From contig NZ_JAJJMN010000001.1 in NCBI RefSeq assembly GCF_020905335.1, positions 1,488,001 through 1,552,000 on the forward strand: 64,000 nucleotides of DNA, given 5' to 3'. The translations under genes and the position numbers were made by a program. Origin of the DNA: Flavobacterium lipolyticum (lineage in GTDB: Bacteria > Bacteroidota > Bacteroidia > Flavobacteriales > Flavobacteriaceae). This document shows positions 53,564 to 62,308 of the stretch, one piece after another. Under the pieces are notes generated by a model. The model saw only the letters and a program-made list of their open reading frames with translations, was not told the DNA's origin and did not search any database. Position 1 is the first letter of the stretch. The number at the start of each line of letters is the position of its first letter.

Positions 53564-53590
53564 AAAAAAAGCCATTCAATTAAGAATGGC
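53564..53590 (-). terminator. Terminator of the OmpA gene
   Basis: On the minus strand GCCATTC and GAATGGC form a 7-bp stem around TTAATT, followed by TTTTTTTATTTTT. It lies just upstream of the AddB-like start, so the two genes are separate transcripts. Confidence 0.85.
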
Positions 53591-53615
53591 TTTTAGTATT
53601 TATTTAGACAGTAAA

Positions 53616-55079
53616 TTAGATTTTACCTTGGTATTTAGAACCAATGTGTTTAATTTCTGTTCTTCTGTTTTGTGCTTTACCTGCAGCAGTTTTGTTGCTT
53701 GCAACTGGTTGAGAAGATCCGAATCCTTTAGACTCTAAGTTCTCAGCATTTACACCTCTTTCGATTAATGCATTTTTCACAGCGTCAGCTCTTTCTTGAG
53801 AAAGTTTGTCGTTGATTTTTGCAGAACCTGTACTATCTGTGTGTCCTTCGATAGAGAATTTCGCGTTTGGATAGTTTTTAAGGATTTCTTTAATTGCATC
53901 TAATCTAGCTGGAGTTTCTTTGTCACCAGTTTTGAAAGTAGCTTTTCCTGAGTTAAAGTAAACCGCTCTAGCTTGAACTTTAAGATCTTCTAAAGCTTCA
54001 GTAGTTACTTCAGGACAACCTCTGTTAGAAGCAGGACCGTAAACTGTAGGACAATCGTCATCTTTATCAGCTACACCGTCTTTGTCAGCGTCTAAGAAAG
54101 GACAACCACCATTTTCTCTAGGACCAGCAACTGTAGGACATTTGTCATCTTTGTCAGCGATACCATCACCGTCAGTATCAGGACAACCTTTTAAAGCAGC
54201 TAAACCAGCAACATCTGGACAAGCGTCATCTTTGTCAGCAATTCCGTCTCCGTCAGTATCAGGACATCCGTTTAATGCAGCTAAACCAAATACATCTGGA
54301 CAAGCGTCAGAAGCGTCAACGATTCCGTCTCCATCAGTATCAGGACATCCGTTGAATTGTTTTAAACCAGCAACATCTGGACAAGCATCATCTTTATCGT
54401 AGATTCCGTCTCCGTCAGTATCTTTACCTCCGAATTTGAAAACTAGACCTGCAGTGTGTTGAAAGTGAGATGGAGCATCTGGAACACCAGCTTTGTCTGT
54501 TCTATCACCACTAACTGACCATTTGTATCTTGTAGCAAGCTCAAGACCAATAGCATCAGTAAACCAGAAAGTAACACCAGCACCTGGGTTAACAGTTCCG
54601 TAGCTGCTATCTCCGAAGAAAGTATAACCTCCACCAACAGATAACGAAGGATCGATTACTTTAGATTTGATTAATTCCTGGAAGCTATATTTAATAGTAG
54701 CATCAATTCCGTAATACATCAAGTCACCAGGATTAGTTACTACGTTACCTCTACTATCATGCCCTACAGCAGATGGACTGAAAGTAACATACTTATCAAT
54801 CTTGTTCACAGATCCTTGTAAACCAACAGAGAAACCGCTACCTACATATCTATTTACACCAATGTAAGATAGAGAAGGAAGAATATTCCAGTTGTCTTTT
54901 ACAGCGAATGGCTGAGAAAAATGTTGATCGAAGAAACCACTTCCTGACCCAGAACTTGTTCTAGTATCAACGGCATTAACTCCAAAAGAGATAGCCCATG
55001 GATTGTTGCTGTCTTGTGCGTGAGAACTTAAACCCATCACCATCATCACAGCAACTAAAAGTTTGTTAAGATGTTTCAT
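53616..55079 (-). CDS. OmpA-family protein with thrombospondin type 3 repeats
   Basis: 487 residues. Signal peptide 1-21 (cleavage near SSHAQDS). An outer-membrane beta-barrel follows (about 25-218). Then come about five calcium-binding thrombospondin type 3 repeats (219-360), each of the form DTDGDGIxDKDDxCPDVxG with a closing NGCP. The C-terminal OmpA domain (about 370-480) has the peptidoglycan-binding motif [35 protein letters not shown] and NRRTEI. The protein links the outer membrane to the cell wall; the rigid Asp-rich repeats span the gap. It is one of the abundant OmpA-like proteins of flavobacteria. Confidence 0.95.
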   Translation of the reverse strand: MKHLNKLLVAVMMVMGLSSHAQDSNNPWAISFGVNAVDTRTSSGSGSGFFDQHFSQPFAVKDNWNILPSLSYIGVNRYVGSGFSVGLQGSVNKIDKYVTFSPSAVGHDSRGNVVTNPGDLMYYGIDATIKYSFQELIKSKVIDPSLSVGGGYTFFGDSSYGTVNPGAGVTFWFTDAIGLELATRYKWSVSGDRTDKAGVPDAPSHFQHTAGLVFKFGGKDTDGDGIYDKDDACPDVAGLKQFNGCPDTDGDGIVDASDACPDVFGLAALNGCPDTDGDGIADKDDACPDVAGLAALKGCPDTDGDGIADKDDKCPTVAGPRENGGCPFLDADKDGVADKDDDCPTVYGPASNRGCPEVTTEALEDLKVQARAVYFNSGKATFKTGDKETPARLDAIKEILKNYPNAKFSIEGHTDSTGSAKINDKLSQERADAVKNALIERGVNAENLESKGFGSSQPVASNKTAAGKAQNRRTEIKHIGSKYQGKI

Positions 55080-55193
55080 ACTTAATTTTTTTTAATTACA
55101 ATTTAGTTAATTACAAGCAAAAGTAACACCAAAATTTTTAAATACAAAATGAAATGTTAAAAAAAACCTACAAAAATTCGACCAAAGTGGGAA

Positions 55194-56387
55194 TTATATA
55201 ACTTTTAACATTTGTCCGACAACTGTAAAAGCGTCTATAGCCCTGTCTAAGTGCTCTTTTGTATGCGCGGCCGATAATTGCACTCTAATCCTCGCTTTTT
55301 CTTTAGGTACTACAGGGAAGAAGAATCCGATTACATAAATGCCTTGTTTCAATAATTCATTTGCCATAGTCTGCGACAATTTCGCATCATATAACATGAC
55401 CGGAACGATAGCCGAATCTCCATCAATGATATCAAAACCGGCTTTTTTCATTCCTGCTTTAAAGTAATTGGTATTCCATTCTAATTTATCTCTTAAAGTA
55501 GTATCCTTTTCTAACAATTCAAATACCTTAATAGAAGCCCCAACAATAGCCGGTGCTAGTGAGTTTGAGAATAAATACGGTCTTGAACGCTGACGCAATA
55601 ACTCAATAATTTCTTTTTTGGCAGTAGTATAACCTCCCATTGCCCCACCTAAAGCTTTACCAAGGGTTCCGGTAATAATATCAACTCTTCCCATAACTCC
55701 TTTTGCTTCGAGAGTTCCTTTTCCGGTTGCTCCGATAAATCCTGCAGCATGGCACTCGTCTACCATCACCATAGCATCGTACTTATCTGCCAGGTCACAA
55801 ATTTTATCAAGGGGTGCTACAAGGCCGTCCATTGAGAAAACTCCATCAGTAACAATTAATTTGAAACGCGCACCAGCTTCATTTGCTTTAATTAATTGCT
55901 GCTCCAAATCTTCCATATTACTGTTCTCATAACGGTAACGCGCTGCTTTACACAAACGAACTCCGTCAATAATAGACGCATGATTCAGACTGTCTGAAAT
56001 AATAGCATCATTTTCTCCTAACAAAGGTTCGAAAACACCACCATTGGCATCAAAAGCCGCGGCATAAAGAATAGTATCTTCTGTCCCATAAAAATCTGCA
56101 ATCTTCTTCTCTAAAGTTTTATGAATATCCTGTGTTCCGCAAATAAAACGTACTGATGACATCCCAAAACCATGTGAATCCATTGCGTCTTTTGCCGCTT
56201 GTACCACTTCAGGATGTGATGAAAGTCCTAAATAATTGTTGGCACAAAAATTTAAAACTTTTTCTCCTGTGGAAATCGTTATCTCAGCATCTTGTGCTGA
56301 AGTTATAATGCGTTCTTTTTTGAAAATTCCGTTTTCTTCAATTGTTTGCAACTCATTTTGCAAATGTTCTTTTATTTTACCGTACAT
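55194..56387 (-). CDS. kbl: Glycine C-acetyltransferase (2-amino-3-ketobutyrate CoA ligase)
   Basis: 397 residues, fold-type I alpha-oxoamine synthase. The PLP lysine is in [17 protein letters not shown] (near residue 244), with the preceding motif [19 protein letters not shown] and the glycine-rich [19 protein letters not shown] at the N-terminus. It cleaves 2-amino-3-ketobutyrate with CoA to glycine and acetyl-CoA in threonine breakdown. The partner threonine dehydrogenase is not in the window. The neighbouring gene order is AddA-like, kbl, ompA, AddB-like, all on the minus strand. Confidence 0.95.
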   Translation of the reverse strand: MYGKIKEHLQNELQTIEENGIFKKERIITSAQDAEITISTGEKVLNFCANNYLGLSSHPEVVQAAKDAMDSHGFGMSSVRFICGTQDIHKTLEKKIADFYGTEDTILYAAAFDANGGVFEPLLGENDAIISDSLNHASIIDGVRLCKAARYRYENSNMEDLEQQLIKANEAGARFKLIVTDGVFSMDGLVAPLDKICDLADKYDAMVMVDECHAAGFIGATGKGTLEAKGVMGRVDIITGTLGKALGGAMGGYTTAKKEIIELLRQRSRPYLFSNSLAPAIVGASIKVFELLEKDTTLRDKLEWNTNYFKAGMKKAGFDIIDGDSAIVPVMLYDAKLSQTMANELLKQGIYVIGFFFPVVPKEKARIRVQLSAAHTKEHLDRAIDAFTVVGQMLKVI

Positions 56388-56467
56388 TTCTATTTATTTA
56401 AAACGTTAAAAATTAACAACTTAAGACAAAAACACCTAGTCAAACCTTTAACATCTGATTAATTTTT

Positions 56468-59400
56468 TCACAAATTTACTACATCGATTTCTGATCCGAT
56501 GTATACCAACGCTTTTTTTAACACTTTATAACCTAAATCCTCTATAGCCTCCTCATACTCCTGAATTTGTCTTGTATATTTTGAATTGATCACTCCTGTT
56601 TTATAATCCAACAAATAAGCTTCTTTATTTGAAGTAAGAACAATACGATCGGGTTTTAAAATCCTGCCTTCTTTCTGAACAATTGTCTGTTCGTTCAAAA
56701 TAGTTGCATTTCCATCGAAACAAATACTCAGCTCCGGATGATTCACAATTTCCTGAAGTGTCTTTGAAACCATATCGACCTGATCGTTTGTAATAAGTCC
56801 ATTTTCAATTCCTTTTGTAATTGCCAGATCCACATCCGACCGATCTTTAACAAAAGCCAGAATTTCGTGAACTATATTACCATAAGCGATTGCCTCCTGC
56901 TGATGCGTTCCCCACATTAAAGCCTCTCGTTGTGCAATCTTGATGTTTTTCGGATTTAAAACTTCCGAAACAACAGGAATCGTCTTCACCAAATCAACTG
57001 ATTTTACAGCATTCGAAAGCCTACTCTTATTGCCAAACTCATACTCTGATCGTTCAGCATCATAAACCCCTTTATGCATTAAATACCGAATAAAAAAAGA
57101 AGCCATATTATTAGGCAATTCACCATCTTTCCTTTCTTTCATCCCTTGCGATATCACATACAATTGCTCTTCAGCACGTGTTAAAGCAACATACAAAACA
57201 TTTATATTATCCAGCAGTTCTTCCTGTTTCTTCAAGTTAAAAACTGCCGAAGCACTCTCACCGAAACCTTCAACCGCACTACTATTATCGATCAAAGCTT
57301 TTGGAACATCTAAATTTACATCTTCGGTGTCGAGCCATAATTTATCCTTTGGTTTTCGATTGTAGTCTTCTTCTGCAAATGGCATAATGACAACCGGAAA
57401 TTCCAATCCTTTTGATTTATGAATCGTCATGATCCGAACAGCATTGTTTCCTTCAGGAGACGGAATGCTAAATTTCTCCGCATTTTTATCCCAATAACTT
57501 AAAAAATCAGCTATACCAGCCTGATTTCTCATGTCCCGCTCTAAAACAATATCCAAAAAGAACTGAACATAGGCATTTCCTTCATTAGGAAGAATAAATT
57601 TTGCAATTATAATTTCAACCGCCTCATACAAGGATTTTTTACGAACATCTTCGAAAGAAAGCGAGACATCAAAAGTTAAAAGCCATTTTTCAAAATCACC
57701 TTCCTTTTTTTGAGACATCCCTAAAGCAATAAAGTCATGAATTGGCAGCTGAACTTCTTTATTGGATCCCAAAAAATGAAGAAAATTTGCTTTCGACTCT
57801 AAATCAGCACTGTTGTTTAAATATTTCAGCAAGTAAACAATCAAACGCACCTCTGTTGCATTTTGAATCATTAGGGTTTCAGATGATAAAAGCGGAATAT
57901 TCTGCTCCGTTAAATAGTTCGCAATAGCAATTCCCTGATCTCTTTTTCGGGTTAAGATTACAATATCCTTGTATTCAAAACCTTCCCGAACCACTTTTTG
58001 AATGGTATTTAAAGTCGCCAAAACATACAGATCCGATTTCTCGACCACTTCTTCTTCGTCTGCATAATCTGACTTCTCGATTAGAGGAAGAAAAGCAATA
58101 TTAACATAGCCTCCCTTCTTTGAATTTATGTTCTGAAAACTATGATTTTCATACAAATCTTTGTAATCTTCATTGGTAAACTCTGCCGAAATTAATTTAA
58201 AAAAATCGTTATTAAATTCAATTACCTCACTATAACTGCGGTAATTTGTATCTAAATGCTTAACCTCTTTTTTATGGTTAAAAAAAGCATTTTCTTCTTT
58301 TCCTAATTCTATAAACTGTTCTGCTTTTCCCCCTCTCCATCGGTAAATAGATTGTTTCGGATCTCCCACTATCATCAGCGTCCCTTTGTTTCCAAAATCA
58401 TCTTCTCCGGAAAGGGAATTATGAATCAGCGGAATCAGATTCTGCCATTGCATCTCGGAGGTATCCTGAAATTCATCGATAAAAAAATGGCGGTATTTCT
58501 CTCCCAAACGCTCATAAATAAACGGTGCAGGCTGATTCTGAATTTCACGGTGAATAATAGCGTTGAATTCAGAAATAGACAGTACATTTTGCTCTGATTG
58601 AATTTTAGCCAATTCATTACTAACCGTATTCAACAGCGACAATGGCGTAATATTTTTCAGAAAGGCTTTATAGAAATCTCTTTTTTCGAAATTCTTATAG
58701 ATTTTCACCAGAATATGAAGCAGTTCAGGGATTATATTTTCAATTAACGCACGGTCTTTTGCGGTTTTATTGATTGCTATATCATCAAATTCGTGAAAAG
58801 TTTTATTTCGTGGATTAAATTTCCCGTCGCGAATACTTTCTAAATGGTTTGGAAAAGTACCGCGAGAGAATGACTTCAAATCGATTCCGTTTTTATCGAT
58901 TAAAGCTAATGCCTCAATCGCAAAATTTTCATTTTCAGATTCGAGTTCTTTACACAAAGCGAGCATTTTTTTCTTGATCTCAATAAACTCTTCAATAGAT
59001 TTATCCTGAAAATGAGAAATTTCATTCCGATTGTTTTCATTCAGAACGAGCCTACCCGTTTCTAAGATTTCCCGGGAAACATCCCAACTTTTATCATCGT
59101 CGGTTTTTTCCATCGTGAAATCAACCAACAGCTTAGTCAATGTTTCGTCCTGACCGGCCTGTGCAATTATAGCGTCAACGGCCTCAACCAGTAAGTTCTC
59201 TGTATCCAAAGTGACTTCAAAGGTCATTGGCAGATTAAGATCATGTGCAAAAGCACGAATCACTTTATGTGTAAATTTATCAATGGTAGAAATATCAAAA
59301 GCAGCATAATTATGAATTAAGTGCTTGATAATATTTTGAGATTTTGTTTTAATCTTAATAACCGAAAGTCCGGTATCCCGAGACAAATCCTCCATCAAAT

Positions 59401-59626
59401 CGTTTGCTTTTGCGGAAGGCTCATCTTTTGCAAACTCAGACAAACTTCCAACAATACGGCTTTTCATTTCATGAACTGCTTTATTGGTGAATGTAATGGC
59501 CAGAATGTTGCGATAAGCATCGTTCCTTGGAGAAGAAAGAATAATTTTAAGGTACTCTTTTACCAAAGTATAGGTCTTTCCGGAGCCTGCAGATGCATCA
59601 TAGATAGAGAAAGACGGACTTTGCAT
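56468..59626 (-). CDS. AddA-like UvrD helicase with C-terminal nuclease
   Basis: 1052 residues. The UvrD-type motor is complete: Walker A DASAGSGKTYTLVKEYL (about 10-26), motif II DEFQDTSEMQWQNL, motif III GDPKQSIYRWRGG, motif V MTIHKSKGLEFPVVIMP and VLYVALTRAEEQLYV for motif VI. A RecB-family nuclease follows: ILKPDRIVLTSNKEAYLLDY then KTG with the active-site Asp and Lys. It has the AddA architecture (helicase plus nuclease). With the AddB-like protein at 50787 it would resect DNA ends. The start at 59626 puts the Walker A at the usual place. Confidence 0.93.
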   Translation of the reverse strand: MQSPSFSIYDASAGSGKTYTLVKEYLKIILSSPRNDAYRNILAITFTNKAVHEMKSRIVGSLSEFAKDEPSAKANDLMEDLSRDTGLSVIKIKTKSQNIIKHLIHNYAAFDISTIDKFTHKVIRAFAHDLNLPMTFEVTLDTENLLVEAVDAIIAQAGQDETLTKLLVDFTMEKTDDDKSWDVSREILETGRLVLNENNRNEISHFQDKSIEEFIEIKKKMLALCKELESENENFAIEALALIDKNGIDLKSFSRGTFPNHLESIRDGKFNPRNKTFHEFDDIAINKTAKDRALIENIIPELLHILVKIYKNFEKRDFYKAFLKNITPLSLLNTVSNELAKIQSEQNVLSISEFNAIIHREIQNQPAPFIYERLGEKYRHFFIDEFQDTSEMQWQNLIPLIHNSLSGEDDFGNKGTLMIVGDPKQSIYRWRGGKAEQFIELGKEENAFFNHKKEVKHLDTNYRSYSEVIEFNNDFFKLISAEFTNEDYKDLYENHSFQNINSKKGGYVNIAFLPLIEKSDYADEEEVVEKSDLYVLATLNTIQKVVREGFEYKDIVILTRKRDQGIAIANYLTEQNIPLLSSETLMIQNATEVRLIVYLLKYLNNSADLESKANFLHFLGSNKEVQLPIHDFIALGMSQKKEGDFEKWLLTFDVSLSFEDVRKKSLYEAVEIIIAKFILPNEGNAYVQFFLDIVLERDMRNQAGIADFLSYWDKNAEKFSIPSPEGNNAVRIMTIHKSKGLEFPVVIMPFAEEDYNRKPKDKLWLDTEDVNLDVPKALIDNSSAVEGFGESASAVFNLKKQEELLDNINVLYVALTRAEEQLYVISQGMKERKDGELPNNMASFFIRYLMHKGVYDAERSEYEFGNKSRLSNAVKSVDLVKTIPVVSEVLNPKNIKIAQREALMWGTHQQEAIAYGNIVHEILAFVKDRSDVDLAITKGIENGLITNDQVDMVSKTLQEIVNHPELSICFDGNATILNEQTIVQKEGRILKPDRIVLTSNKEAYLLDYKTGVINSKYTRQIQEYEEAIEDLGYKVLKKALVYIGSEIDVVNL

Positions 59627-59772
59627 AAGTTTGGTTTTTCGTAGGGTAAAAATAACACATTAATTTTAAACAGGCTCTAAATCCCAATAATGTAAAATTC
59701 CAATACCTGATGCATTTAATACATACAGTTATTGGAATTTGGAAATTAAATATTTTAGACTTTTTACAAAAA

Positions 59773-60372
59773 TTATGCTGTTTTAGGAAATGCTCTTTTA
59801 TTAAAAACCAGCAATATCCCCACTCCTGTAGAAATTGCCACATCGGCAACATTAAAGATCGCATTAAAAAAAGAAACCTCTTCACCTCCCCATAAAGGAA
59901 ACCAGGCAGGTAAAGTACCTCTCCAGATCGGAAAGTAAAACATGTCTACAACCAAACCATGAAACCATGTTCCATAAGGTTCCGGCGAGAAAAGCGTTGC
60001 TAAATTACTATCACTGGCATCAAAAATAACCCCGTAGAATACTGAATCGATTATATTTCCGGCAGCTCCTGCAAAAATCAAAGCAATGGCAACAATTAAA
60101 TAATTAGAATAACGCTTCTTAACCGAATCGGCTAACCAGTATCCAATTCCGAATACAGCAAAAATCCTGAAAACAGTCAAAATCAATTTACCATATTCTC
60201 CGGGAATTTTAGTTCCCCAGGCCATTCCCTCATTTTCAATAAAATGAATTCTAAACCAGTCAAAAACTTCCACTTCATCTCCTAGTACAAAGTTTGTTTT
60301 TACATAGATTTTTGAAAGCTGATCAACAATTAAAACTAAGAATATAAGCAAATACGCTTTTCGTAATGACAT
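59773..60372 (-). CDS. lspA: Lipoprotein signal peptidase
   Basis: 199 residues, membrane-embedded aspartyl protease that removes the signal peptide from prolipoproteins. The two catalytic aspartates are Asp109 in AGNIIDSVF and Asp177 in FNVADVAISTG; the conserved DQLSKIYVK and HFIENEGMAWG segments are also present. Four membrane helices match the family. An insertion of about 40 residues between helices 3 and 4 (about 115-165, DASDSNLATLFSPEPYGTWF) is common in Bacteroidota members. The genes ileS and dksA, often upstream neighbours of lspA in this phylum, lie about 1.5 kb away, separated by three small genes. Confidence 0.95.
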   Translation of the reverse strand: MSLRKAYLLIFLVLIVDQLSKIYVKTNFVLGDEVEVFDWFRIHFIENEGMAWGTKIPGEYGKLILTVFRIFAVFGIGYWLADSVKKRYSNYLIVAIALIFAGAAGNIIDSVFYGVIFDASDSNLATLFSPEPYGTWFHGLVVDMFYFPIWRGTLPAWFPLWGGEEVSFFNAIFNVADVAISTGVGILLVFNKRAFPKTA

Positions 60373-60410
60373 TTTATTAAATTTTGATGCGGCAAAAATA
60401 ACAATTTAAT

Positions 60411-60437
60411 CAAAAAAAACGCTCCCAATGGAGCGTT
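60411..60437 (-). terminator. Terminator upstream of lspA
   Basis: On the minus strand ACGCTCC and GGAGCGT form a 7-bp GC-rich stem around ATTG, followed by eight T. It ends the transcript of the small gene at 60498-60713 and leaves lspA with its own promoter. Confidence 0.85.
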
Positions 60438-60497
60438 AATTGTTTTTTGAGGACAAACGAGCAGGTATTACATCAATTCATCACCTATATAGAGAAT

Positions 60498-60713
60498 TTA
60501 TTTTCTCACATTGGACTGCGCTGACTTTTTGGGAGGATCAGCGAAGAATTCTGAAATCGACTTAAAGAGCCCTTTCCCTTCTTTTCCTGCTGCTGCGTTC
60601 TTAGCCTCAGCTTTCTTGACCTGAGTTTTAAACTGAATACGAATCCTTTCAAATTCTTTCATTCTGTGCTCTACATCAGAGCTTACCTCTTTAAATTTCA
60701 ACACTTTAGCCAT
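60498..60713 (-). CDS. Small charged hypothetical protein
   Basis: 71 residues from the ATG at 60713 (MAKVLKFKEVSSDVEHRMKE); an in-frame ATG at 60752 would add 13 uncharacteristic residues. The protein is helical and strongly basic (KKAEAKNAAAGKEGKGLF), ending in SAQSNVRK. It resembles small nucleic-acid or ribosome-associated proteins in composition, but I recognise no family. It has a terminator at 60411. Confidence 0.65.
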   Translation of the reverse strand: MAKVLKFKEVSSDVEHRMKEFERIRIQFKTQVKKAEAKNAAAGKEGKGLFKSISEFFADPPKKSAQSNVRK

Positions 60714-60892
60714 TTTACAAGATTTTAATGTTAAATAAATAAAATTATTCATGATTTGGTATTACAATGATACATAATTTAATTTATATTTGTTAATAAA
60801 AATTAACACTTGTTTAGATTAAAAGATCATATTTACCCTTTATACGGCATTAAAACGAAAAGAATTTAACAACTTTCTTAAATCCTACAAAT

Positions 60893-61249
60893 ATGAATGA
60901 AATCACAACTACTCTAAACGATTTTCTGCTTCATACCAAATCTTCCGCAGCATTAATTATCAATGGAAAAGGAAAACTAATCACATCACTTCACTTAGAC
61001 TATGCAGACAGTATTGCCGCAATGAGCTCTGCCATAGTATCGATGAGCGACAAATTATTATTAGATCTTGAAAAAGGCTCCTTAAAACAACTCTTTTTAA
61101 AAACCACTGAAGGAGTTATTATCGGAAACAAAATAAGCGGCACAAATTTCATTATTACATTTTCAAAAGACGGAAGCAATCTGGGGTTATTATTACGATC
61201 GACCGAGGAAACTGCTGCTGAGTTAAGCAAAAATTCACTGTTAAAATAA
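60893..61249 (+). CDS. Roadblock/LC7-like protein, first of two
   Basis: 118 residues, the size of a roadblock/LC7 domain. The N-terminal helix is followed by SAALIINGKGKLITSLHLDY, the strand-turn-strand of MglB-like proteins, then a long helix (SIAAMSSAIVSMSDKLLLDL) and the strands LFLKTTEGVIIGNKI and FIITFSKDGSNLG. Such proteins regulate small GTPases in bacteria, as MglB does with MglA. No GTPase gene is in the window. It is 32 bases ahead of a second protein of the same kind and has its own terminator after the pair. Confidence 0.72.
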   Translation: MNEITTTLNDFLLHTKSSAALIINGKGKLITSLHLDYADSIAAMSSAIVSMSDKLLLDLEKGSLKQLFLKTTEGVIIGNKISGTNFIITFSKDGSNLGLLLRSTEETAAELSKNSLLK

Positions 61250-61281
61250 CATATTTCTATTAACACCAAACCCCGAAAACT

Positions 61282-61662
61282 ATGAGTAATGACTTTTTAA
61301 ACGTTTTTTTGAATGAAATGAAAACTAACGTAAACGGCTTTATTGCAGTAGCTGTAACAGAAATCGAATCAGGATTAAGCTTTGGAAACCTGACAATAGA
61401 TCCGGCATTTGACCCTGAACTTGCAGCAGCATACAACCTAGAAGTTGTTAAAGCAAAATTAAGCGCCGTAAAAGCTTTAAATTTAAATCAGGAAATCGAA
61501 GACATTTTGATTACACTTTCGAATCAAATTCACATCATCGACATTTCTCCCAACAAAAAATTCATGATCTATCTTGCCGCTGACTCTACTAAAGCAAATT
61601 TAGGAATGACAAGAGCTGTTTTAAGAAAACACAAATTAGAACTGGAAAAAAATCTGGCTTAA
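61282..61662 (+). CDS. Roadblock/LC7-like protein, second of two
   Basis: 126 residues. It shows the same order of secondary structure as the preceding gene but differs in sequence: a strand with NGFIAVAVTEIESGLSFGNL, then a helix (ELAAAYNLEVVKAKLSAVKA), then ILITLSNQIHIIDI and FMIYLAADSTKANLGMTRAV. The N-terminal half is typical of bacterial roadblock proteins that form homo- or heterodimers. The pair may form one dimer. The start at ATG 61282 is the only sensible one. Confidence 0.68.
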   Translation: MSNDFLNVFLNEMKTNVNGFIAVAVTEIESGLSFGNLTIDPAFDPELAAAYNLEVVKAKLSAVKALNLNQEIEDILITLSNQIHIIDISPNKKFMIYLAADSTKANLGMTRAVLRKHKLELEKNLA

Positions 61663-61679
61663 TCTCAAGCCAACTTTTT

Positions 61680-61720
61680 AATTAGAACTGTCTTCCAAAC
61701 TGGCAGTTCTAATTATTTTT
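61680..61720 (+). terminator. Terminator after the roadblock pair
   Basis: AATTAGAACTG and CAGTTCTAATT form an 11-bp stem around a loop of about 9 bases, followed by ATTTTTT. It ends the roadblock transcript on the plus strand. Confidence 0.85.
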
Positions 61721-61865
61721 TACTCCTTATAGTCTCCAAAAACTATCGTTTGAAAAATTCTTACAAAAAATAAGCAACATTATTTTACTACATTTAGCCT
61801 TTTGTAATTCAATTCTTTATTTATCACTCCGTTACTCCTTAAACAAAACCGTTAAAACATTAAAC

Positions 61866-61893
61866 AAAAAAAACGCCCCTAATTAAGGAGCGT
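61866..61893 (-). terminator. Terminator of the DksA/TraR-like gene
   Basis: On the minus strand ACGCTCCT and AGGGGCGT pair with one mismatch around a TAATT loop, followed by TTTTTTTT. It ends the ileS-dksA transcript before the roadblock genes of the opposite strand. Confidence 0.8.
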
Positions 61894-61921
61894 CTATTTT
61901 ATGAAGTATTAAAATTGAAAA

Positions 61922-62302
61922 TTATCTCTGCAAGTTTTTAGCTTCGATACTCATTGTAGCATGAGGAACGATTTTAAGCCTTTCTTTGCTGATTAATTTA
62001 CCTGTTACTTTGCAAATACCATAGGTTTTATTTTCAACACGGAATAATGCGTTTTTCAGATCGCGTATAAACTTTTCCTGTCTGATCGCCAACTGTGAGT
62101 TTGCTTCTTTAGACATTGTTTCGCTTCCTTCTTCAAATGCTTTAAAAGTTGGAGAAGTATCATCTGTTCCGTTATTCAAATCGTTCATATAAGCACTCTT
62201 AATTAAATCCAGATCAGCTTGTGCTTTTTGTATTTTGCTTTGAATTATTTCTTTGAACTCTGCTAAATCAGCATCAGAGTATCTTGTAATTTCATCTATC
62301 AT
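61922..62302 (-). CDS. TraR/DksA-family transcription regulator
   Basis: 126 residues. The coiled-coil part (about 8-70) has EFKEIIQSKIQKAQADLDLI, and the C-terminal globular part has LRVENKTYGICKVTGKLISK and VPHATMSIEAK. DksA proteins bind the RNA polymerase secondary channel and tune rRNA and amino-acid promoters with ppGpp. Of the four zinc cysteines, only the first remains (in YGICK); the others are replaced by Thr, Ser and Ala. A zinc-free fold is therefore expected, as in other Bacteroidota members. The gene starts six bases after the ileS stop, so the two are co-transcribed. Confidence 0.9.
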   Translation of the reverse strand: MIDEITRYSDADLAEFKEIIQSKIQKAQADLDLIKSAYMNDLNNGTDDTSPTFKAFEEGSETMSKEANSQLAIRQEKFIRDLKNALFRVENKTYGICKVTGKLISKERLKIVPHATMSIEAKNLQR

Positions 62303-62308
62303 CTTATA

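Noticed and set aside
54082..54402. Plus-strand open frame opposite the OmpA calcium-binding repeats
   Set aside because: Its repeated PSPSVSGHP pattern is the antisense of the DTDGDGI repeats; the OmpA frame explains the sequence fully.
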